This document shows positions 6,399 through 13,610 of a DNA stretch of 13,610 bases, in pieces. Positions within the stretch are counted from its first letter, which is position 1. Each line of letters opens with the position of its first letter. The stretch is from Candidatus Falkowbacteria bacterium CG10_big_fil_rev_8_21_14_0_10_39_9 (GTDB lineage: Bacteria > Patescibacteriota > Patescibacteriia > Patescibacteriales > UBA12465): contig PFAQ01000013.1 in NCBI GenBank assembly GCA_002778645.1, forward strand, positions 1 to 13,610, read 5' to 3'. The translations under genes were made by a program, and so were the position numbers. The notes under the pieces were generated by a model. It worked only from the letters and a program-made list of their open reading frames with translations, searched no databases and was not told the origin of the DNA.

Positions 6399-8048
6399 AT
6401 GGCTACATTATATCGACAATATCGGCCCCAGAATTTCGCGGAGATTTTAGGGCAGAATTATATTAAAACTATTTTGCAGAATGAGATTGTGGCTCATAAA
6501 ATTGCTCAAGCTTATCTCTTTTGTGGTCCGCGAGCAGTAGGCAAAACTACTATGGCCCGAGTTTTAGCCAAGGCGGTTAATTGCTCTAACTTGAAGGAGG
6601 GGGACTATGAACCTTGTAATGAGTGTTCCAACTGTGTGAATATTAATACTGGGCGTAACTTAGATATTATTGAGATCGACGCCGCTTCCAATACGGGCGT
6701 GGATAATGTCCGGGAAAATATTATTTCCTCAAGCCGTATTGGCAGCCATAATAGCCACTACAAGGTGTTTATCATTGATGAAGTTCACATGTTATCTATT
6801 TCGGCTTTCAACGCTCTGCTTAAAGTGTTGGAAGAGCCACCGCAACATGTTATTTTTATTTTATGCACGACTGAAATCCATAAAGTTCCCAATACTATCA
6901 TTTCTCGTTGCCAGCGCTTTGATTTTAAAAGGATTGGCGTGGTGGATATGGTCAAAAAATTGGATTATATTGTGCACCAAGAAAATATTAAGATTGATAA
7001 AAGTATTTTGGAATCAATCGCCCGCTACTCCGATGGCTATATGCGGGATGCGGAAAGTTTGCTGGGTCAGATTATCTCCATCGGCGGTGATGAAATTACT
7101 CAAGAGGAGGCTGATTTGGTAATTCCCAAAAATGATTTAAATGAAATTATTACGCTTCTGGAATATCTCAGCAAGAAAGATGCTATGCGAGCGATTCAAT
7201 TGGTAAATAACTTGGCGGATAATGGTATCAATTTAAAAAACTTTGTAGTTGATATGATAGAAATTTTACGGAAAATAATGTTAGGGAAGGTGAACCCCTC
7301 TCTCACTTCTAGCCTCGGTTTGGATTTAGGCGAGTCTTTGGAAATCAAGCTGGGCCAGGTATCAAGTGAGCTAAATTTGGAGCAAATTATTCGTTTTATT
7401 GAGAGATTTAACTCCATCATCCAAGAAGTGAAGAATAGTTTTATTGCTCAATTACCGCTCGAGTTGGCCATTGTTGAATTTAGCTTAGCAGGGGAGACTA
7501 GAGCTAAATCATTTCCGGCTAGTCCATCCATAGCTCCTCCAATTAAATCTAATCCAGTTGTCATAAAAGAAAAAATTACTATTGTGGAAGAGGTTAGGGA
7601 AGTAGAAAATAAACCAGAAATAGCCGAGAAAATTATTGTGACAACTGATGGTCCTAGCGTTGACTTGAGTCGGGAAGAAATTGCGGCTAAGTGGGCCGAG
7701 GTTTTAGTCCGAGTTAAACCTCTGAATCATTCTTTGCCGTTTGTGCTCCAGGCCTGTGAAATCTCTGACGTCAAAAACTCTAAATTGCTATTAACTTTTA
7801 AATACCGTTTTCATAAAGATCGAGTTAACTCTGCTCAAATCAAACCGGTCTTAGAAAAATTCTTAGCTGAGGTTTATGGCACGCCTTTGAACTTTGAAGC
7901 TTTATTGGATGAAAATTTAGTGTTGGCCGAGGTCAGCACCGAAACTGCCGAAGTAGTTCCAGGGACTAATAACATTGATAATAATAACGAACCACCCAGT
8001 TCCATGGATAATATAATGAAAGCTTTTGGTGGGGAAATAATTAATTAA
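6399..8048 (+). CDS. dnaX: DNA polymerase III gamma/tau subunit (clamp loader ATPase)
   Basis: A 549-residue AAA+ subunit that loads the sliding clamp at replication. Visible in order: the conserved N-terminus YRQYRPQNFAEILGQ, Walker A GPRAVGKT (43-50), a zinc site of C62, C73, C76 and C79, Walker B IIDEVH (D127/E128), LLKVLEEPP, sensor 1 TTE (157-159) and the SRC motif with arginine finger R170. Domain III follows to about 365. A variable, charged linker (about 370-420) leads to a last folded region (about 420-510). No A AAA AAG-type slippery site is evident, so a separate shorter gamma product by frameshift is not supported. There is no SD. It is first in the unit with serS, seven bases apart, and not beside recR or the YbaB gene as in many bacteria. 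Confidence 0.96.
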   Translation: MATLYRQYRPQNFAEILGQNYIKTILQNEIVAHKIAQAYLFCGPRAVGKTTMARVLAKAVNCSNLKEGDYEPCNECSNCVNINTGRNLDIIEIDAASNTGVDNVRENIISSSRIGSHNSHYKVFIIDEVHMLSISAFNALLKVLEEPPQHVIFILCTTEIHKVPNTIISRCQRFDFKRIGVVDMVKKLDYIVHQENIKIDKSILESIARYSDGYMRDAESLLGQIISIGGDEITQEEADLVIPKNDLNEIITLLEYLSKKDAMRAIQLVNNLADNGINLKNFVVDMIEILRKIMLGKVNPSLTSSLGLDLGESLEIKLGQVSSELNLEQIIRFIERFNSIIQEVKNSFIAQLPLELAIVEFSLAGETRAKSFPASPSIAPPIKSNPVVIKEKITIVEEVREVENKPEIAEKIIVTTDGPSVDLSREEIAAKWAEVLVRVKPLNHSLPFVLQACEISDVKNSKLLLTFKYRFHKDRVNSAQIKPVLEKFLAEVYGTPLNFEALLDENLVLAEVSTETAEVVPGTNNIDNNNEPPSSMDNIMKAFGGEIIN

Positions 8049-8055
8049 TAAATAT

Positions 8056-9309
8056 ATGTTAGATATTAAATATTTAAGAGAAAACGAGGTTAAAGTTAAA
8101 GCGGCCTTGCTTAAAAGAATGGATCCGGCTGATTTAGATTTAGCGACTATCTTTAGTTTAGATGATAAACGTAAAGAAATTATTGGCAAGGTGGAGGAAT
8201 TAAAATCAGAAAGAAACAAGTTCTCTAAAACTAAGCCGGATGCTGCCACTATTACTCGCATGAAGTCTTTAGGGGAAGAAATTGCAGCTTTGGATAGTGA
8301 TTTAGCTAATGTTGAGGCTGATTTCTCTGATAAGATGTTAGCTCTGCCTAATATTCCAGCCGATGATGTGGTCGCCGGCGGCAAGGAGAATAATAAGGTA
8401 GTTTATACTTTTAGTGAGTTGCCTAAATTTGATTTTACTCCCAAGGATCATGTGGAACTGGCTACTACTTTAGATATTATTGATTATGAACGAGCCGCTA
8501 AAATGTCTGGTTCTGGTTTTTGGATTTACAAAGGCGCTGGGGCTTTGCTCGAGTGGGCTTTGTTAAATTATTTTATCGACTTTCATACTACCAACGGCTA
8601 TACTTTTATTATTCCACCTTTCTTATTAAATGAAGCTTCGGCTACGGCCTCGGGTCATTTACCTAAGTTTAGAGATGATTTATTCTGGACCGAAGATAAA
8701 TTATGTTTGAATGCCACTTCAGAAATGATGTTGGGTAATTATCATCGTGATGAAATTTTGTCAGCCGCGGAATTACCTCATAAATATTTTGCTTATTCAG
8801 CTTGTTTCCGGCGGGAAGCTGGTAGTTATCGCAAGGAAGAGCGGGGTATGATCCGGGGTCATCAGTTCAACAAAATAGAAATGTTTCAATATACTCGTCC
8901 GGAAGAATCTTGGACTGCCTTTGATCAAATGCGCTCTCAAGCGGAAAAACTTTTAGCTGGTTTAGGGCTTCATTTCCAGACCAGTCAACTCGCGGCCGGT
9001 GATTGTTCGGCGGCCATGGCTAAAACTATTGATCTGGAGGTCTGGATTCCTAGTATGGGGATCTATAAGGAAGTGAGCTCCGTCTCTAATTCTTTAGATT
9101 ATCAATGTCGTCGGGGGGCGATGCGCTTCAAGAACAAGGAGACAGGGAAGACAGAATTTATGCACACTCTAAACGGTTCCGGTTTGGCTACTAGTCGTTT
9201 ACTGCCAGCTATCCTAGAGCAGTTTCAACAGGCTGACGGATCAGTGGTGGTGCCGGAAGTTTTACGGCGCTTTTTACCTAATAATTTGTCAGTTATTTCT
9301 TTAAAATAG
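8056..9309 (+). CDS. serS: Seryl-tRNA synthetase
   Basis: A 417-residue class II synthetase that charges tRNA-Ser with serine; the length is normal. Residues 1-100 form the tRNA-binding coiled-coil arm (MLDIKYLRENEVKVK onward, Lys/Glu-rich around 35-95). The catalytic domain has motif 1 near GSGFWIYKGAGALLEWAL, motif 2 CFRREAGSYRKEERGMIR (from C250, with R252) and motif 3 LNGSGLATSRLLPAILE (from L372, with R381). QADGSVVVPEVLRRFL at the C-terminus is typical. It is joined to dnaX (7-base gap) and to the phosphoesterase (4-base gap), so it is probably co-transcribed with both. No T-box or other leader lies directly before it. Confidence 0.97.
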   Translation: MLDIKYLRENEVKVKAALLKRMDPADLDLATIFSLDDKRKEIIGKVEELKSERNKFSKTKPDAATITRMKSLGEEIAALDSDLANVEADFSDKMLALPNIPADDVVAGGKENNKVVYTFSELPKFDFTPKDHVELATTLDIIDYERAAKMSGSGFWIYKGAGALLEWALLNYFIDFHTTNGYTFIIPPFLLNEASATASGHLPKFRDDLFWTEDKLCLNATSEMMLGNYHRDEILSAAELPHKYFAYSACFRREAGSYRKEERGMIRGHQFNKIEMFQYTRPEESWTAFDQMRSQAEKLLAGLGLHFQTSQLAAGDCSAAMAKTIDLEVWIPSMGIYKEVSSVSNSLDYQCRRGAMRFKNKETGKTEFMHTLNGSGLATSRLLPAILEQFQQADGSVVVPEVLRRFLPNNLSVISLK

Positions 9310-9313
9310 TTTT

Positions 9314-10204
9314 ATGTGTGATTATGTGCTTCTATGGTTAATAGTCTATCTGAGTTATTTGGCTTTTCCACTTCTGGCTTGGTTAATTTATTTGGCTGTT
9401 AAAAAACGCCGCTCACTTTACTTCGTGTTGGTGTTTTTTATTTTACTCTTTATCTATGCTCGCTTTGTGGAGCCAAATTTAATCAAGATTGATTATGAAA
9501 CCATTGATTTAAATGGAAAAGGGAATGGACTTAAGGTGATTGTGGCTGGCGATTTTCATATTGGTCTCTTTTCCTCTCAAGCTAAACTAAAAAGAATTGT
9601 CGATCGGATCAATACCTTAGATGGTGATTTAGTTTTGATCCCCGGTGATTTTGTTTTCAAACTGGCAATTGATAATTTTTCGGAATTTACCGAACTTAAA
9701 AAAATTAAATTACCTTTGGCCGTAGTGCTAGGTAATCATGACTATGGTCGACCGCGGGGAACGGATGTCGCTGTGGAATTAATAGCCACTCTCGAAGCTG
9801 ATGGCATTAGAGTTCTGGATAACCAGACAGAAGATTTAGTAATTAAGGGCCGGGCCATCAAGTTGGTGGGGCTCAGTGATTATTACAACAACAACGCGGA
9901 CTTTAAACTACTTAAAAAAGATACCCCTAATCAATTATTAATTTCTCTGACTCATAATCCTGATATTTTATATCAGTATCCTACCAGCTCAGAAGCTGAC
10001 CTCACTATCGCGGGGCACACTCATGGCGGTCAAATCCGTTTGCCCTGGTTATACAAGTTAGCTATTCCGAGCGATTACGGTTTTGATGCTGGCCTTTATC
10101 AGATTGGTAATTATCCAGTTTTTGTTTCTTCTGGCCTCGGAACAGTAGGACTTCCAATGAGATTCTTGTGCCGACCAGAAATTAATGTTTTGGAGCTAAA
10201 ATAA
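9314..10204 (+). CDS. Membrane-anchored calcineurin-like metallophosphoesterase (YkuE-like)
   Basis: A 296-residue protein. Two hydrophobic helices (about 5-29 and 35-50) anchor it, separated by KKRR; the positive loop suggests both ends face outward or a short hairpin, with topology unresolved. The catalytic domain carries the complete dimetal set: D80 and H82 (GDFH), D112 (GDF), N141 and H142 (GNHD), H214 (THNPD), and H235/H237 in GHTHGGQI. The GHTHGGQ ending and membrane anchor resemble the YkuE/YpbG type; the substrate is unknown (phosphodiester, nucleotide-sugar or lipid-linked phosphate are all possible). It is last in the dnaX-serS unit, with its ATG four bases after the serS stop. No terminator hairpin follows; a new promoter starts immediately downstream. 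Confidence 0.92.
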   Translation: MCDYVLLWLIVYLSYLAFPLLAWLIYLAVKKRRSLYFVLVFFILLFIYARFVEPNLIKIDYETIDLNGKGNGLKVIVAGDFHIGLFSSQAKLKRIVDRINTLDGDLVLIPGDFVFKLAIDNFSEFTELKKIKLPLAVVLGNHDYGRPRGTDVAVELIATLEADGIRVLDNQTEDLVIKGRAIKLVGLSDYYNNNADFKLLKKDTPNQLLISLTHNPDILYQYPTSSEADLTIAGHTHGGQIRLPWLYKLAIPSDYGFDAGLYQIGNYPVFVSSGLGTVGLPMRFLCRPEINVLELK

Positions 10205-10206
10205 CT

Positions 10207-10235
10207 TTGACAAAATCATTTATTTGTTGTAATAT
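10207..10235 (+). promoter_or_regulatory. Promoter of the GHL15-like gene
   Basis: TTGACA (10207-10212) and TAATAT (10230-10235) are 17 bases apart. The predicted start near 10242 is only about three bases before the ATG at 10245, so this transcript may be nearly leaderless. A GGGGG at 10236-10240 could serve as a weak SD on a read-through transcript from the upstream genes. Confidence 0.65.
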
Positions 10236-10244
10236 GGGGGTAAT

Positions 10245-12284
10245 ATGAAGAAAATCAAAGTAATTATAAATATATTCCTAATATTGGCTATTTTATGGCC
10301 AGTTTCTGGTTTTGCTCAAGAAAATGTCAGTCGCACTTATCCCCGTCTGGCTAATTATTTTTTGAAATGGACGATTGAAGACTCTGAAGTCGAGGAGCTG
10401 GCTAAATGGGATCTTCTCATTCTGGATATGGAGGTTGAGAATAATAGTCGCGCTAATGTGAAAAAGATTAGACAGTTGAACCCGGATATTAAAATTTTAG
10501 CCTATATCACTTCGCAAGAAGTGATCGGTGGCATCTATCAGAACCAATGGCAGTTCTATGGTAACTTACGGAAAAAGTTAGTGGATAATATTGATACCTC
10601 TTGGTGGCTGAAGGACAAGGCCGGCAACAAGATTTCTTTTTGGCCGGGCACTTATATGTTAAACGTTACCAGTGGTTGCGGCAGTTCTGCTGCTGGCGAC
10701 AAGTGGAATGAGTATCTGCCAACTTTTGTAAAAAATGAAATTTATGACTCCGGACTTTGGGATGGGGTTTTTTATGATAATCTCTGGGGTGATGTGACTT
10801 GGGTTCGAAATGGCGACATGGATATTAATCGTAATGGTAATATTCGGCCGATTGCCGAAATCAATCGCGACTGGGCTAGTGGCAATAAAGCGATGCTGAC
10901 ACGTAGTCGGGAATTGATGGGTAATAATTTTATTATCATGGGCAATGGTATGGTTTATGACGGCTACCAACCCTATTTAAACGGCATGATGTTTGAAAGT
11001 TTTCCGAGTCCCTGGGAAAATGGTGGTACTTGGACGGGGTCTATGAATACTTATACTAAAATTTCCGCTACCAATCGTCAGCCCAATATTTCGGTACTCA
11101 ATACTTACAGTAAAGATCGTAATAGTTTTACTAAAGTTCGTTTTGGTTTAGCTAGCACCCTGATGCAAGATTCAGGTTATTTTAGTTATGACTATGACAA
11201 CACTAATCACGCCCAATTATGGTGGTATGATGAGTACAATATTAACTTAGGTAAACCACTTTTTCCGGCTTATAATATTTTAGATAAAACTAATGAGAAG
11301 TTTAAGGCTGGTCTGTGGCGCCGTGATTTTGAGAATGGTATTGTGATGTTAAATTCTACCAGTAAAGAACAGAAATATATTTTTTCTCGAGAAGAATTTG
11401 AAAAGATTAACGGCGCTCAGGACCGCAGTGTTAATAATGGGTCAATCATCAACTGGATAAAAATCGCCCCTAATGACGGCGTCATTTTGCTAAAACGCAA
11501 CACTGAAATCGTAAATAATAGCTTTTATAACGGTAATTTTATCCGAGTTTATAATAATCAGGGAATTCAAGTGCGGAACGGCTTCTTCTCATACTTAGAT
11601 AATTTTCCCGGCAATGAACAAATAATTGTCCTCGATATTGATAATGACCAAAATAAAGAATTTTTGGCTAATGGAGGTGGAATTTTATCACTCTATAAAA
11701 ATGGTAAGAAGACTAAAGTCTTCAACCCTTATAAGAGTAAGTTCAAGGGTGAAATTTCAACGGCCCTGGTTGATTTGGATAATAACGGTAAATATGAGAT
11801 AATTACAGGAGCCGGCAAGGGTGGTGGACCACAAGTCCAGGTAATGTCAGTTGATGGCGCAGTGGTGGGTAGCTTCTTTGCTTATGACAAAGCTTTCCGC
11901 GGCGGAGTGAATGTTTCTGGCGGTCAAATTGGCGGTGACGTCAAACGGGAGATTGTCACTGGTCCGGGAGCGGGGATGATTCCCGAGGTGAGAATCTACG
12001 GTTCCGATGGTAAATTATTTTTTAAATTTTTAGCTTACGACAAAGGTTTTAAGGGTGGTGTGAATGTCGCCGTGGGCGATGTAAACGGTGATGGTCAGAA
12101 TGAAATTGTAACTGGCGCTGGCGCCGGTGGTGGTCCAGAAATTAGAGTCTTTGATATCTATGGTAAGTTGTTAAAGAAATTTATGGCTTATGACAAAACC
12201 ATGAAGACTGGAGTTAAGGTTATTGTGGAAGATATCAATAGTGATGGCATCGATGAGATTTTGGCCAGTAGCGCTAATTTTTAA
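10245..12284 (+). CDS. Secreted putative glycoside hydrolase (GHL15-like) with C-terminal VCBS/FG-GAP-like repeats
   Basis: A 679-residue exported protein. Its signal peptide ends with GFA at residue 24. Residues about 30-370 resemble the hypothetical glycosyl hydrolase family GHL15 (TIM-barrel type): TYPRLANYF, WDLLILDMEVE (D56, D61, E63), ILAYITSQE, WDGVFYDNLW (D173, D178) and MFESFPSPW (E251). Carboxylates at these strand ends are candidate catalytic residues, not proven. The C-terminus has repeats at exact 51-residue spacing (E/DIVTGAGAGGGPE at T521, T572, T623, degenerate at A674), with calcium-type loops DLDNNGKYE (510), DVNGDGQNE (612) and DINSDGIDE (663); the loop expected at 561 is lost. 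These propeller-like repeats usually mediate surface attachment or binding. There is no membrane anchor. The 43-base gap to the next gene has no terminator hairpin. Confidence 0.85.
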   Translation: MKKIKVIINIFLILAILWPVSGFAQENVSRTYPRLANYFLKWTIEDSEVEELAKWDLLILDMEVENNSRANVKKIRQLNPDIKILAYITSQEVIGGIYQNQWQFYGNLRKKLVDNIDTSWWLKDKAGNKISFWPGTYMLNVTSGCGSSAAGDKWNEYLPTFVKNEIYDSGLWDGVFYDNLWGDVTWVRNGDMDINRNGNIRPIAEINRDWASGNKAMLTRSRELMGNNFIIMGNGMVYDGYQPYLNGMMFESFPSPWENGGTWTGSMNTYTKISATNRQPNISVLNTYSKDRNSFTKVRFGLASTLMQDSGYFSYDYDNTNHAQLWWYDEYNINLGKPLFPAYNILDKTNEKFKAGLWRRDFENGIVMLNSTSKEQKYIFSREEFEKINGAQDRSVNNGSIINWIKIAPNDGVILLKRNTEIVNNSFYNGNFIRVYNNQGIQVRNGFFSYLDNFPGNEQIIVLDIDNDQNKEFLANGGGILSLYKNGKKTKVFNPYKSKFKGEISTALVDLDNNGKYEIITGAGKGGGPQVQVMSVDGAVVGSFFAYDKAFRGGVNVSGGQIGGDVKREIVTGPGAGMIPEVRIYGSDGKLFFKFLAYDKGFKGGVNVAVGDVNGDGQNEIVTGAGAGGGPEIRVFDIYGKLLKKFMAYDKTMKTGVKVIVEDINSDGIDEILASSANF

Positions 12285-12327
12285 TTAAGGTCTATATATT
12301 AATTAAAATTTATAACTAAACAAAAAT

Positions 12328-13610
12328 ATGCGTAAATTCTTCCAAGCGCGCCACGAAAAACATTATAAAAATAGTACTTTTCATTTGGTAGCTGATATTA
12401 CCTTTGTCTTGATTATTATTTTTTTATTGGTGGCTTATATTCTAATCTTGAATTGGAAGCCAAAAATGAATATTATTCTCTCAAACAAGGCTTTGAGTGA
12501 ACAAGTTAAAAGTGGTAACTTAGAGTCTTTTGAGTTGACCTATGAGGCAAGTAAGACGGTGACCAAAAATTCTTTGGCGGTTAATTTGCCCAGCACTTTT
12601 ATTTTAACCAGCGCTGAACCAGCTGGTAGCTTTAATGAAAGTTCTAATACTTTTTATTTGAGTGATCTAGAAAAAGGCTCTAATGGTAAAATCAAGTTGA
12701 CTGGTTTAGTCTTGGGGGCTTTAAACGCTAAATCAGATTTTGGCTTTATCTTTAATTGTGATCAATGCTTTGGTGGGGTTATTTGGTCTTTGCCTTATGA
12801 AATCAAGGGTTCTGTTTTAGAGGCGCAATTAAGTTTGCCAGATAATGTTTATCGGGGGGTGGAATTTAATGGCAGTATTAAAATTAAAAATAATGGTCCA
12901 AAAGAATTAACTGACTTAAAGATTAAGATTAATGATACTTGGCAGGTCAAGGGTGGTAACGAAATTAGTTTAGATAATATTGCTGGTGGCGTAGAACAGG
13001 TAATTAATTTTTCCGCCGTAACCAGTAGTGATAAAAGTAATGAGAATTTTAGTGCGGATTATTATCTGAATCATTCCAATCAATTATTGAAACAGGGCAA
13101 CGCTAATCAGAATCTAATTATCAAGATTCCTAATTTCAAAGTATTTATTGAAGCTGATAAAACGGTAATTAATGCCGAAGAGGAAGTCACCTATTTGGTT
13201 AACTATCAAAATCAGGAAGATGTGCCGCTTACCGATATTAAGTTTGGTTTAGTTTTGGGTAATGCTAATTTCAAAATTAGTAATTGGTCTTTGGTATCTG
13301 GTACTCAAGTTAAAGAGCAGAATAATGTCTTGTCGCTCACTGGAGCTTTAGCCCCGGAGCAGGGAGGTCAATTTAAAGTTAAGGTTAAGTACGTTAAAAC
13401 TAAAGCCACCGCCAATCAAGAGATTTATTTTAATTTAAATAATAATTACACTTTGAATGGCCAGACTTTAAATTATAATTTGGCTTCACCTAAAACTAAA
13501 GTAGTGTCTCAATTAAAAATAAAATCCGGCGCTTATTATTATAGTTTTCAGGGAGATCAATTGGGTGTAGGACCTTTGCCCCCACAAGTGGGTATGGCTA
13601 CCAACTATTG
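12328..13610 (+). CDS. Single-pass membrane protein with extracytoplasmic Ig-like/DUF11-like region, 3' end outside window
   Basis: The frame is open from ATG 12328 to the window end (427 codons). A basic N-terminus (MRKFFQARHEKHYK) precedes one transmembrane helix at about 21-41 (VADITFVLIIIFLLVAYILIL), giving a cytoplasmic N-terminus and a large outside part. That part is beta-rich with patterns of bacterial Ig-like or DUF11-type modules: LEAQLSLPDNVYRGVEFNGS, IKIKNNGPKELTDLKIKI, and TYLVNYQNQEDVPLTDIKF. A CxxC pair (C144, C147, FNCDQCFGG) could form a small disulfide. The last visible residues include VGPLPPQVG. No enzymatic motif is seen; it is likely a cell-envelope structural or adhesion protein. 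It may be co-transcribed with the secreted GHL15-like protein. Confidence 0.85.
   Translation, partial: MRKFFQARHEKHYKNSTFHLVADITFVLIIIFLLVAYILILNWKPKMNIILSNKALSEQVKSGNLESFELTYEASKTVTKNSLAVNLPSTFILTSAEPAGSFNESSNTFYLSDLEKGSNGKIKLTGLVLGALNAKSDFGFIFNCDQCFGGVIWSLPYEIKGSVLEAQLSLPDNVYRGVEFNGSIKIKNNGPKELTDLKIKINDTWQVKGGNEISLDNIAGGVEQVINFSAVTSSDKSNENFSADYYLNHSNQLLKQGNANQNLIIKIPNFKVFIEADKTVINAEEEVTYLVNYQNQEDVPLTDIKFGLVLGNANFKISNWSLVSGTQVKEQNNVLSLTGALAPEQGGQFKVKVKYVKTKATANQEIYFNLNNNYTLNGQTLNYNLASPKTKVVSQLKIKSGAYYYSFQGDQLGVGPLPPQVGMATNY

Noticed and set aside
6670..7122. 150-codon plus-strand frame inside dnaX
   Set aside because: It overlaps the AAA+ core of dnaX in another frame; the dnaX motifs are intact, so this is a shadow.
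7570..7590. A-rich run in dnaX as a programmed frameshift site
   Set aside because: It is not a proper slippery heptamer in the right frame, and no stimulating SD or hairpin is evident.
7917..8384. 155-codon minus-strand frame over the dnaX/serS junction
   Set aside because: It is antisense to two firmly identified genes, has no motif and has composition expected of a reverse reading.
1..13610. CRISPR array, tRNA, rRNA, or phage defence island
   Set aside because: No regularly spaced repeats, no tRNA cloverleaf or rRNA signature, and no defence-type nuclease or toxin motif was seen on reading both strands.

Overview
The window looks like a chromosomal segment of a member of the Candidatus Patescibacteria (CPR), possibly Falkowbacteria-like; the exact class is a guess. 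The pointers are the L27 variant (TTLGRDS and IIIRQRGTK motifs), a pair formed by a short helical protein and a VirD4/TraG-like ATPase, a GHL15-type secreted protein with VCBS/FG-GAP-like repeats, AT-rich DNA, very tight gene spacing and an almost complete lack of Shine-Dalgarno sequences. Intact genes end in TAA or TAG, and nothing suggests a non-standard genetic code.

Layout. Positions 1-985 hold one end of an IS481-like insertion sequence, minus strand. Its transposase has decayed by point mutation only: three in-frame stops and a catalytic Asp changed to Ala. The outer edge of the element coincides with the -35 box of a near-consensus outward promoter. This promoter reads through a long structured leader (1039-1146) into a secreted beta-strand-rich, outer-membrane-protein-like gene (1149-2093), which is unexpected in a lineage thought to lack an outer membrane. 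Two back-to-back terminators separate it from convergent rpmA (2211-2498, minus), which has its own strong promoter.

Divergent from rpmA is a three-gene unit: a single-cluster ferredoxin (2740), a 159-aa helical protein (2921) and an 844-aa membrane-anchored VirD4/TraG-type ATPase (3421), closed by a terminator at 5977-6005. The stretch 5956-6398 has no intact gene. Its minus strand holds a probable small pseudogene with two in-frame stops, then a palindrome and the dnaX promoter.

A second plus-strand unit follows: dnaX (clamp-loader subunit), serS (seryl-tRNA synthetase) and a membrane-anchored metallophosphoesterase, with gaps of 7 and 4 bases. A new promoter at 10207-10235 starts the last unit: the GHL15-like protein with 51-residue C-terminal repeats, then a single-pass envelope protein with Ig-like or DUF11-like regions that runs off the window end.

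The housekeeping genes (rpmA, dnaX, serS) are ordinary. The most interesting parts are the IS-edge promoter plus structured leader plus OMP-like gene, the ferredoxin/translocase unit, and the start-site pattern: no SD, always a pyrimidine before ATG, and two probably leaderless transcripts.
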